The notes under the pieces: generated by a model
The model's input: only the letters and a program-made list of their open reading frames with translations
Told to the model about the DNA's origin: nothing
Databases searched by the model: none
Shown here: positions 51,238 to 58,230 of the stretch, piece by piece
How the letters are laid out: each line of letters begins with the position of its first letter
How positions within the stretch are numbered: the first letter of the stretch is position 1
Translations under genes and position numbers: made by a program
Source: Evtepia gabavorous
GTDB taxonomy: Bacteria > Bacillota > Clostridia > Oscillospirales > Oscillospiraceae
Assembly (NCBI RefSeq): GCF_003425665.1
Contig: NZ_QQRQ01000010.1
Coordinates: forward strand, 1-64,000
Direction of reading: 5' to 3'
DNA length: 64,000 bases

Positions 51238-51651
51238 TCATTCGTTAAGCCTGTTCTCAAAGAAATTTATAAATTTTTTTCTGACCGCCTCCACACTTTG
51301 ATACACAGCCACTTTGGAGCAGCCGCACAGCACACCAATCTCTGCAAGGCTCAGCCCGTCAAGCGCATAGAGCAGGAACCGGCGGCGCTGGGCCTCGGTA
51401 CAGGTGTCCAGAACAGCCATCAGCTCATGCAGCGTTTCCATGCGGCAAAGGTATTCCTCCGGCGTTTCGCCGTAGACCCCTACACCCTCGGTGGTAATGA
51501 TGTACTCGTCAAACTCCCGGCCATCCCAATGCCGCCGCTGTTCATGGAACAGGTTCTCCGTTTTATGATCGGCCCGGTCAAGAAATTCATAGACTTCCAG
51601 CGTAACCTCCACGGCCACAGCTTGTCCGTTATAATTGATGGTAACTTCCAT
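51238..51651 (-). CDS. Sigma-70 region-4-like protein 3
   Basis: 137 residues. MEVTINYNGQAVAVEVTLEVYEFL N-terminus, and a C-terminal helix-turn-helix ALDGLSLAEIGVLCGCSKVAVYQSVEAVRKKFINFF (in parts). The upstream member of the three tandem sigma-like genes and the most divergent. The start at 51651 follows GGAGGAAAGACAG. Confidence 0.78.
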   Translation of the reverse strand: MEVTINYNGQAVAVEVTLEVYEFLDRADHKTENLFHEQRRHWDGREFDEYIITTEGVGVYGETPEEYLCRMETLHELMAVLDTCTEAQRRRFLLYALDGLSLAEIGVLCGCSKVAVYQSVEAVRKKFINFFENRLNE

Positions 51652-51665
51652 CTGTCTTTCCTCCA

Positions 51666-51692
51666 TTCAGATTTTTTTGGTAAATCTGAATG
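51666..51692. repeat. Perfect hairpin upstream of the third sigma-like gene
   Basis: ATTCAGATTT / AAATCTGAAT with a seven-base loop, just before the GGAGG of the gene at 51238-51651. Possible regulatory leader or operator. Confidence 0.55.
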
Positions 51693-51928
51693 GGGCGGCG
51701 GAGAACGGCACTGGGGCCAGGGTTCGGGCCATGCTGGCCCGATGTTTCGGCTCCAAAGGGACAAAAAAGCGCCCGGACGGCATAAAGCCATACGAGCGTA
51801 ATAGAGTATATTTTGCTGTTTAGTTACATGGTATAGTGCATACTTCTGACCGCATTGCTCCGCTGCTGGGAACAGGCTTTTTTTAGCTGGTGCAGGTCAT
51901 GGGGACTGTGAAAAAAGGCAAAAATAGA

Positions 51929-52095
51929 CACGGCGGCAATCCTCCTATGTGCCGCCGTGGATTTACACGGTGTTAGGTCGTCGTTAGATTGGGATAGATG
52001 AAAAGAAACGGCGGCTCTGATCTTCTCAAAGCCGCCGCTTCATAGGCGCGTGGAAATGTGTCTGCTGTACGACGGCTTTTTTCTTTTGCCGTCGT
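51929..52095 (-). terminator. Three tandem terminator-type hairpins downstream of the ABC operon
   Basis: Minus-strand stems: ACGACGGC/GCCGTCGT (52069-52095), CGGCGGCT/AGCCGCCG (52009-52037, followed by TTTCTTTT), CACGGCGGCA/TGCCGCCGTG (51929-51959, followed by a T-rich tail). They follow the lipoprotein gene. The 51667-52106 gap otherwise shows nothing clear. Confidence 0.7.
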
Positions 52096-52106
52096 GCGGC
52101 AGAATG

Positions 52107-52568
52107 TTATTCAATATTCAATTCAATGTTTCCAGTAAAGTCCTCACACTCAATGCCGATATAATTTCCACCATCAGGAAGTGTAATTGTGTCACTATAA
52201 GTTCCGGTTGTTTCAATCAAAGTGACTGCTTCATCCGATCCAGAAATCCAAAATACTTTTGCAGTACCTTCCGTAACCTCCAAAGTGCAGTCAATAGACA
52301 GCTCCTTACCGGCTTCTCTTTTTATGGAAGTTCCTCCGAACACATACTCTGTATCTGAAAAATTCTCATAATCAGCCGTATAAGTTCCCGTATAATCATC
52401 GATCCCTTTTTCTTTTGTTCCTTCCAAAGATAACTTTCCTGTAAGCTCTATGGTTCCAGCTGACTGAACGATATTATTATAATGATCGAGAATTTCATCT
52501 TTTGAACAGCCAGAAAGCATAAAACTTCCAAAAAGAACAAATGCCAATGCTAAAACTGTTTTCTTCAT
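52107..52568 (-). CDS. Lipoprotein of the ABC transporter operon
   Basis: 153 residues with lipobox LSGC (Cys21) after a typical signal (MKKTVLALAFVLFGSFM). The mature part is beta-rich and acidic; no family recognised. The last gene in a four-gene run (ATPase, two permeases, lipoprotein). By analogy with lantibiotic-immunity systems (lipoprotein plus ABC pump), it could sequester a peptide at the surface, but no homology to SpaI/NisI was seen. Confidence 0.78.
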   Translation of the reverse strand: MKKTVLALAFVLFGSFMLSGCSKDEILDHYNNIVQSAGTIELTGKLSLEGTKEKGIDDYTGTYTADYENFSDTEYVFGGTSIKREAGKELSIDCTLEVTEGTAKVFWISGSDEAVTLIETTGTYSDTITLPDGGNYIGIECEDFTGNIELNIE

Positions 52569-52575
52569 AAAATCA

Positions 52576-53355
52576 TCACCAGCCTTTCTTTGGTGCTACC
52601 TTTTTGGCCTTTTTCTTTGTTTGGGTTGCTTCTCGCTCTTTCATGCACAAAATCAAGATGGCAGAAATAACAACAGCAAGCACAAGACTGCAAGAACAGG
52701 TTCCGATATTCCAGTTGACTGCGGTATCATAGCTACGGTAGCCTACCATTCCGAGACTTGCGGTAATCGGATAAAGGTTTGCTAATGTCATATTTCCTGC
52801 GGCAAACATCCCTCCATATCCATAGACAAAAGCAATGATTACACCGACTAAAAAGCTGCCCGCCCTCCGACAAGTAAGAGCGATAATCGGCAGAACCGCA
52901 AGATATAAAAAGAAATTAACCGCGGTAATCTGCAAGGTTGCTTTTAGTGCTAAGGAAATTTCAAAGCCGGGAAATCCCACAATCATTTCTGCTATGATTG
53001 TAAACAGGCTGCATATCAGCCCGAAAATAATAGACAATACGCCGCACACAATCAATTTCCCGGTCAGCAGTTTCTTAAAAGAGATCGGCACAGTCAGAAT
53101 ATTTTTCAATGTGTCATCCGTCTGCTCACGAGAAATCATATATCCAGCAATTAGGCTGATACACATCGGAAAAATCATGGACATATTGTTTTTGATGACC
53201 TGTTCTGTAAGATAGGCGAAATCCCAAACGGAACCATCATTCGCCATAGAGGTAAACAAGGTCAGCAAGACGGATAGGAGCATGAGCGCAACACCCGCCC
53301 AAAGGATATGATACCTTTTCAATTTATAAAATTCTGTTTTTACAATGCGAACCAT
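52576..53355 (-). CDS. ABC-2 type permease, lantibiotic-protection-like (EpiE/MutE-like)
   Basis: 259 residues, about six membrane helices (HILWAGVALMLLSVLLTLF; LIVCGVLSIIFGLICSLF). EFYKLKRYHILWAG at the start is typical of ABC-2 permeases of the BcrB/EpiE/MutE group. With the adjacent permease and ATPase it would form a peptide-antibiotic expulsion complex. Spaced three bases after the other permease. Confidence 0.82.
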   Translation of the reverse strand: MVRIVKTEFYKLKRYHILWAGVALMLLSVLLTLFTSMANDGSVWDFAYLTEQVIKNNMSMIFPMCISLIAGYMISREQTDDTLKNILTVPISFKKLLTGKLIVCGVLSIIFGLICSLFTIIAEMIVGFPGFEISLALKATLQITAVNFFLYLAVLPIIALTCRRAGSFLVGVIIAFVYGYGGMFAAGNMTLANLYPITASLGMVGYRSYDTAVNWNIGTCSCSLVLAVVISAILILCMKEREATQTKKKAKKVAPKKGW

Positions 53356-53357
53356 GT

Positions 53358-54143
53358 TTATTCCCCCCTCTGCTTATATAATCTGTCAATCAGTAAGAAC
53401 GAAACTAATGCCATGATCCCAAGAATGAATACAACTTGAAATGTTGAAGGAATTAGCCCTGTCATTTGCTCCAAGTCCATTTTTATTCCATGAGCCGCCA
53501 TATCTCCTGCACTCCAAAATGTAGTCAGTGGCGTGGGCAGAAGCCATAACATGGTTTTAGGCAGTGTGTCAAACAATGCCGTAGCACTCATGTTCAGAAC
53601 GCTGTAAAAGACACACAGCAAAATGGAAAAAACATAGGTCTTACTGAAAAAGACAACAAGAACAATCAACGGGAGTGTTCCTGCCGTAATGAAAATTCCT
53701 GTTTCAACTGCTAAAAACAATTTATAGCCTGTTCCATAAACTTCTAATGTTCCAAATCCGCAAAGAATTGTTGCAATGGTAGAAGCCACACAAAAAACAA
53801 TTCCAAAGAGAAACAGGACAACAATTTTTGCAAGCACCATTTGCGTGCTGGTTACGGGAATTGTACGCAGATTTTTGAATGTGTCGTTGTCGCGTTCCAT
53901 AAAAAACAGGATAGCGGCAATCACACCGATAATGCAGGGCAATAAAAACTGGATACCATATCCTAACACCATGTTAAATAGTCCGTCGAAAGCATCTGCC
54001 TGATCCGTATATCGCTCCATCATAGAGGGCGTTGTCATCAGATAAGTCAGCGGGATTGGAAACAGAAAAGCAGCCAGAATAATCAGCGGAATAAATTTCT
54101 TCCGTTTCAATTTCAAAAATTCGCATTTGATTAGTTTAAGCAA
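53358..54143 (-). CDS. ABC-2 type permease, second subunit
   Basis: 261 residues, six helices. It starts LKLIKCEFLKLKRKKFIPLIILAA, the hallmark of ABC-2 permeases of the lantibiotic/bacitracin class; central FFMERDNDTFKNLRTIPVTSTQMVLAK is shared with its partner permease (TDDTLKNILTVPISFKKLLTGK), so the two are paralogues. Its start overlaps the ATPase stop by eight bases. Confidence 0.82.
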   Translation of the reverse strand: MLKLIKCEFLKLKRKKFIPLIILAAFLFPIPLTYLMTTPSMMERYTDQADAFDGLFNMVLGYGIQFLLPCIIGVIAAILFFMERDNDTFKNLRTIPVTSTQMVLAKIVVLFLFGIVFCVASTIATILCGFGTLEVYGTGYKLFLAVETGIFITAGTLPLIVLVVFFSKTYVFSILLCVFYSVLNMSATALFDTLPKTMLWLLPTPLTTFWSAGDMAAHGIKMDLEQMTGLIPSTFQVVFILGIMALVSFLLIDRLYKQRGE

Positions 54144-55062
54144 TTCCTTCGCCCCCTGTCACACGCTTGAAGTAATCTTCAAGACTTTCTTCACAAGTAT
54201 GCGCCTCCGATACCTCCAATCCATTTTCTACAAAGGCAGTTACAATTTTCCCCACAGGCAGATCAAGGTTGTGCAGGCGCAGATTGTGGTCGTCCTGTAT
54301 AGAGAAATGGTTTTCATGGAAATTTCGTTCCAAAATTCTTGCCGCCTGCGCAGTATCAGAGAGTGTAAACCGGATATGCTTACTACTTTTTTGCTCCAAC
54401 TCAGCAAGGCTTTCTTCTTCCAGCAATGCACCGTGGTCTATAATTCCAATATCGTCAGCCAGCAAGGAAATCTCCGAAAGAATGTGACTGGAAATCAAAA
54501 TGGTTTTTCCTCTTGCGTCGCAAAGCTCCCGAATAAAGGAGCGTACCTCCGCAATACCGATGGGATCAAGACCGTTGATCGGCTCATCCAAAATTAAAAG
54601 TTCCGGATCGTGCATAACAGCAAGGGCGATGGCAAGCCGCTGCTTCATACCAAGAGAATACTGGGAAAAGAGCTTTTTATCTTTGTAGGGCAGTCCTACC
54701 AAATCCAGAGCGTCTTTGATGGCATGATTGTTTGGTACGCCCCGCAGAGTAGCAAAGATACGCAGGTTCTCTGTGCCGGTCAGATTGGGATAAAAGCCGG
54801 GGGACTCAATTAGGCTGCCGATACGGGGCAGCAATTTCTTTTCATTCCCCTGCAAAGATTTTCCCCAGATTTTGACCTCACCGGAGGTCGGCTTCGTTAA
54901 GCCCAACAACATTTTCATAGTAGTGGTTTTTCCGGCTCCGTTTCTGCCCAGCAGACCATAAATTCTCCCACGCTTCACATGGATATTTAAGTCAGCCACA
55001 CTCTTTTGTGAGCCGTATTGCTTCGTCAGATTTTTTGTTTCAATGATGTAATTTGTATCCAT
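54136..55062 (-). CDS. ABC transporter ATP-binding protein, lantibiotic-protection-like
   Basis: 308 residues. Walker A GLLGRNGAGKTTTMKMLLG (about residues 35-53), signature YSLGMKQRLAIALAV, Walker B LLILDEPINGLDP, H-loop ISSHIL; C-terminal extension of about 75 residues. This subtype (BcrA/EpiF/MutF-like) powers antimicrobial-peptide export. Start at 55062 follows AGGAGGTTTTGAAT. The upstream region has four 11-base-periodic repeats and a -10. Confidence 0.9.
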   Translation of the reverse strand: MDTNYIIETKNLTKQYGSQKSVADLNIHVKRGRIYGLLGRNGAGKTTTMKMLLGLTKPTSGEVKIWGKSLQGNEKKLLPRIGSLIESPGFYPNLTGTENLRIFATLRGVPNNHAIKDALDLVGLPYKDKKLFSQYSLGMKQRLAIALAVMHDPELLILDEPINGLDPIGIAEVRSFIRELCDARGKTILISSHILSEISLLADDIGIIDHGALLEEESLAELEQKSSKHIRFTLSDTAQAARILERNFHENHFSIQDDHNLRLHNLDLPVGKIVTAFVENGLEVSEAHTCEESLEDYFKRVTGGEGIA

Positions 55063-55088
55063 ATTCAAAACCTCCTGTTCTGTAAGGT

Positions 55089-55142
55089 ATTCTATCACGC
55101 CAACCTTGCATTAACCTTGCCGCAACCTTGCATTAACCTTGC
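55089..55142 (-). promoter_or_regulatory. ABC operon promoter with four AACCTTGC repeats at an 11-bp period
   Basis: On the + strand AACCTTGC at 55102, 55113, 55124 and 55135. On the minus strand the -10 TAGAAT is at 55089-55094; the -35 region falls inside the repeats. Four direct repeats with 11-bp period are the standard binding pattern of OmpR/PhoB-type response regulators such as the one encoded here. Confidence 0.8.
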
Positions 55143-55167
55143 AATTTAGAATCCGGCCAAAATGACA

Positions 55168-55194
55168 AGGGTTCCCGCCATAAAGACGGGAACC
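55168..55194 (-). terminator. Terminator after the histidine kinase gene
   Basis: GGGTTCCCG / CGGGAACCC stem (9 bp) and a TTGTCATTTT tail on the minus strand; separates the two-component operon from the ABC operon. Confidence 0.8.
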
Positions 55195-55197
55195 CGC

Positions 55198-56115
55198 TTA
55201 AATCTCCAAAGGAAAAAACAACATAAATTCAGTCCCTTTTCCTGGTACACTTTCAACTGTTATGCTTCCACCCATCTTTTCTACAAGCTGGTGGACAATA
55301 GAAAGACCAAGACCGCTGCCTTTCTCAGAGCGTCCTTTATCACACTTATAAAGCCGTTCAAAAATGTGTTTCAAATCTTCTTTCTCAATTCCTACTCCAT
55401 TATCCGCCAGCAGCAGCTCCATGTTATTTTCCTTCTTTGACAGGACAATTTTGATTTTGTCTGCATGGCTGTGAGCGATTACATTTTGAATGAGATTGTT
55501 GACGATCCTCATATAGCTGTCCATATCCAATCTTACCCGGACAGGCTGTTCGGGAATATCAATGTCATAATCAACCTGTTTATCCTCAAAAATCGGTATC
55601 CAGTCAATCAGGATATTTCTTGTCAGCTCTGCGGCCTCAACGCTCTGGATTTCTAAAGCAAACTCGTCAGAATTTAACTTGAACCAGTCAAAGAGTACAT
55701 CAATATATTCTTTCAGATCATGGGCTTTTCGTCGGGCGGTTTCAATATCATCATCCCGGTCTCTTCCTGTGACCAGTCCTTTGTGTGCAGCGTCAAGATA
55801 CCCAATCAGAGTAGTAAGGGGCGTTCGCACATCATGGGAAAGGCTCGTCATAAGCTGGCGGTTGGTTTCCTCTGTCTGCCGTACAGTTGAAAGTCTGCTT
55901 TCATAGGCCACAACGATCTCATTGATTTCATAGGCAATAGGTGCTGTCAGTTCATTTGTTGCAGACAAAATACGCCGATTGCCATTTCCATTTTTCACAT
56001 CAACCAGTGCATCGGTCATTTCTGCAATTTGCTTTTTTACACGCCGGACAAGAAAGATGGAGGTCAACACAGCCACAACAGCAATCACAATGGACAAGAA
56101 AACGATGATTTCCAT
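55198..56115 (-). CDS. Sensor histidine kinase
   Basis: 305 residues: one N-terminal helix, a HAMP-like stretch, then H-box LMTSLSHDVRTPLTTLIGYL (His about residue 94), N-box VNNLIQNVIAHSHAD, G1 LLADNGVGIEKED and G2 GSGLGLSIVHQLV. It lacks a large extracellular sensor, like the intramembrane/BceS-type kinases that sense through a partner transporter. It is 5 bases downstream of the response regulator. Confidence 0.9.
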   Translation of the reverse strand: MEIIVFLSIVIAVVAVLTSIFLVRRVKKQIAEMTDALVDVKNGNGNRRILSATNELTAPIAYEINEIVVAYESRLSTVRQTEETNRQLMTSLSHDVRTPLTTLIGYLDAAHKGLVTGRDRDDDIETARRKAHDLKEYIDVLFDWFKLNSDEFALEIQSVEAAELTRNILIDWIPIFEDKQVDYDIDIPEQPVRVRLDMDSYMRIVNNLIQNVIAHSHADKIKIVLSKKENNMELLLADNGVGIEKEDLKHIFERLYKCDKGRSEKGSGLGLSIVHQLVEKMGGSITVESVPGKGTEFMLFFPLEI

Positions 56116-56120
56116 GCTGG

Positions 56121-56813
56121 CTACACCTCCTTATTAAACCGGTAGCCAATCCCTTTGACCGTTTGTATATACTTTGGGCTTGAAGGATTGACTTCTAATT
56201 TTTTACGAAGCCGACTGATGATCGCCATAATGTTGCTGTCGTCATAGAAATATTCTTCACCCCATACTTCCTCATAAATCTGCTGTTTGGTCAAAATTTT
56301 TCCTTGATGCTTTGCACAGTACAGGAGCAGATCAAATTCCTTTGGCGGAAGTTCAAAAGTGCCGTTTGCCGTCGTAACAGAACGATTTTCAAGGTCAATC
56401 TGCAATCCGTCAAAATCCAGTTTTTGCACAGCTCCGGCTTGCTGATTAAAGCGAGTGTAGCGGCGAATGAGAGAAACAATTCGGGCAATCAGTTCGTCCA
56501 TATCAAACGGTTTTGTCAGATAATCGTCCGCCCCAGCCCGTAATCCCCGCACTTTAGAAATGCTGTCATTTTTGGATGTAAACATCAAAATCGGCAGGCT
56601 GTTCTCTTTGCGGATTTCTTCCAGCGTTTCAAAACCATCCATACCGGGCATCATCACATCCAGCACCACAAGCTGATACTCCTGGTCTTTTAATTTCTGC
56701 AAGCCCTCTTTTCCGGTATTACAAAAATCAGCTTCTATATGTTCCGATTGTACGCTGCGTTTAATCAAAGCGCACAGTTCTCTGTCATCATCTATAATCA
56801 AAATTTTATTCAT
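56121..56813 (-). CDS. OmpR/PhoB family response regulator
   Basis: 230 residues. Receiver with IIDDD, phosphoacceptor Asp in LVVLDVMMPGMDG (about residue 52), TSKND, KPFDMDELIAR; winged helix with LPPKEFDLLLYCAKHQGKILTKQQIYEEVWG (in parts) and VKGIGYRFN. Its likely targets are the four 11-base repeats before the ABC operon. The start overlaps the end of the small HTH gene by 8 bases. Confidence 0.9.
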   Translation of the reverse strand: MNKILIIDDDRELCALIKRSVQSEHIEADFCNTGKEGLQKLKDQEYQLVVLDVMMPGMDGFETLEEIRKENSLPILMFTSKNDSISKVRGLRAGADDYLTKPFDMDELIARIVSLIRRYTRFNQQAGAVQKLDFDGLQIDLENRSVTTANGTFELPPKEFDLLLYCAKHQGKILTKQQIYEEVWGEEYFYDDSNIMAIISRLRKKLEVNPSSPKYIQTVKGIGYRFNKEV

Positions 56814-56994
56814 GGCGCAGTTCCTTTCCTTGTTTTGTCCGACCATCAATCGGCTTCTCCGCAGTTTTTGGGAGAAGCCAAACACCAGCCATTTTCACAG
56901 CGCCGGGGATACGCCCTCCGGCGCAATAATAATTTACCCTACGAGGTGTTACGCCCCATTTCTCGGCGGCCTCTTTCAATGTCATATAGTCCAT
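56806..56994 (-). CDS. Small helix-turn-helix (excisionase/MerR-like) protein
   Basis: 62 residues: YMTLKEAAEKWGVTPRRVNYYCAGGRIPGAVKMAGVWLLP (in parts) is a MerR/excisionase-type winged helix. It heads the regulator-kinase operon, overlapping its first gene. It could be an excision directionality factor or a regulator; the position gives no proof. The start follows GGAGGTGCGAA. Confidence 0.78.
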   Translation of the reverse strand: MDYMTLKEAAEKWGVTPRRVNYYCAGGRIPGAVKMAGVWLLPKTAEKPIDGRTKQGKELRHE

Positions 56995-57052
56995 TTCGCA
57001 CCTCCATAGGATATATTATAGTTCTCTTTCTCGAACAATGCAAGAAACGAAA

Positions 57053-57116
57053 TATGAATTATAAACTTCAACTAACCTGCATATAGCAACATTCCACGGG
57101 CAAAGTATGAATTATA
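57053..57116. promoter_or_regulatory. Direct repeats TATGAATTATA in the divergent HTH/XRE promoter region
   Basis: TATGAATTATA at 57053-57063 and 57106-57116, 53 bases apart (five helical turns), between the small HTH gene and the XRE gene. Candidate operator of the XRE protein. Confidence 0.55.
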
Positions 57117-57138
57117 CAATGTAACCGGGTGATGTTAT

Positions 57139-57507
57139 ATGGCGAAAGTTGAAGATTGTCCCGGTTTTGAAACCTTCGGCGCAGATGTCAAAGCCGCACG
57201 AGAGGCAAAGCGTCTGGCACGAAAAACATTGGCAGAAATGGTTGGGATTGAATGGCGGTATCTTGCCAACATTGAGAATCAAGGTGCGATTCCGAGCCTG
57301 CCTGTGATGATCCAGTTGATTAAGATCTGCGGACTTCCTGTGGAACGGTATTTTAACCCGGAGATCATGCGGGAAGAAAGCGAACAGCGGCAACGGGTCA
57401 GCCACAAGCTGAAGCTTTGCCCTGAAGAATACCTGCCGATTATCGAAGGTGCCATAGACGGGGCGCTCAAAATGGAACACACTGCGAAGCAGAAGGAGGA
57501 CGCATAA
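57139..57507 (+). CDS. XRE family transcriptional regulator
   Basis: 122 residues. Helix-turn-helix: FGADVKAAREAKRLARKTLAEMVGIEWRYLANIENQGAIPSL (in parts; about 13-55); helical C-terminus. Divergent from the two-component operon. It probably controls element genes, and the paired TATGAATTATA repeats just upstream are its candidate sites. The ribosome site is weak (GGGTGATG). Confidence 0.83.
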   Translation: MAKVEDCPGFETFGADVKAAREAKRLARKTLAEMVGIEWRYLANIENQGAIPSLPVMIQLIKICGLPVERYFNPEIMREESEQRQRVSHKLKLCPEEYLPIIEGAIDGALKMEHTAKQKEDA

Positions 57508-57534
57508 TCGCGGCCTCCTTCTGGCGTTTCTATA

Positions 57535-57834
57535 TCAAGTTTCCCGGCACTTTTCCCAAAGTTCCCGGCACCTCTGCTGGATTTCTCCGGTTTCTGTCAC
57601 AGTCAGCTCGCGGTCATTTCCGGTAATCTTATCTTCCAGAAAGTTGGCGTATGTACCCAACAAAGCGTTCCGTAAATCCTCCGGAGTTTTCTGTATTTCG
57701 GCGCTGTACCAGTCATTCCGGTGAGGTTCCCATGCCATCAATGTATAACCGTGGCTGGTCTGCACCACCTCATACAGAGGATCATCATCCAGATATGCCT
57801 GAAACACTTTCAAAACCTTTTCAAAGGTCAGCAT
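57535..57834 (-). CDS. Element-encoded hypothetical protein
   Basis: 99 residues, acidic, with an aromatic-rich segment (DDPLYEVVQTSHGYTLMAWEPHRNDW). No family recognised. Start at 57834 follows GGGAGGTGCGGGAA. It sits directly downstream of tnpV on the same strand, as small genes in this element type often do. Confidence 0.72.
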   Translation of the reverse strand: MLTFEKVLKVFQAYLDDDPLYEVVQTSHGYTLMAWEPHRNDWYSAEIQKTPEDLRNALLGTYANFLEDKITGNDRELTVTETGEIQQRCRELWEKCRET

Positions 57835-57850
57835 TTCCCGCACCTCCCAT

Positions 57851-58204
57851 TCAGCTGCAAATCAGTTCCCTGATTAAAATTTCCTCAATCTGTGCCGTTA
57901 ATGTGTTCATCAGCCCCACCCAACGCATAGGATCACAGGCTTTCAGTTCCTCCGTGACACCCGCAGCCTCCATCATGTGAGGTAACATGGTGTCCATACG
58001 CTCCTGCGCTGTCCGGTCAATCTCTAACAGGTGTGGATACAACTTCTCGCTCATCAGCAGTTGGTTGTAGAGAATAGGACGATGTTCCTTCAGGTAGGAT
58101 TTTCGCATCCTGCCGTACTTGCCGATAGAAGTTTCCGGCTGTTCAGAAAGTTTTAGGTTGGGTATATCATAATCTCCACAACGAATGTAAGTCAACTTAT
58201 TCAT
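57851..58204 (-). CDS. Transposon-encoded protein TnpV-like
   Basis: 117 residues. Family motifs are YIRCGDYDIPNLKLSEQPE and GKYGRMRKSYLKEHRPILYNQLLMSEKLYPHL (in parts), typical of TnpV of Tn4451-like elements. Its role is unknown. It lies 26 bases downstream of the recombinase gene on the same strand. The start at 58204 follows AAGGAGCATGAAT. Confidence 0.88.
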   Translation of the reverse strand: MNKLTYIRCGDYDIPNLKLSEQPETSIGKYGRMRKSYLKEHRPILYNQLLMSEKLYPHLLEIDRTAQERMDTMLPHMMEAAGVTEELKACDPMRWVGLMNTLTAQIEEILIRELICS

Positions 58205-58230
58205 ATTCATGCTCCTTTGCTCCGTGATGG

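Noticed and set aside
55102-55142. AACCTTGC repeats as a CRISPR or recombination array
   Set aside because: Unit of 11 bases, only four copies, placed at a promoter, with no cas genes: a regulator site is the simplest reading.
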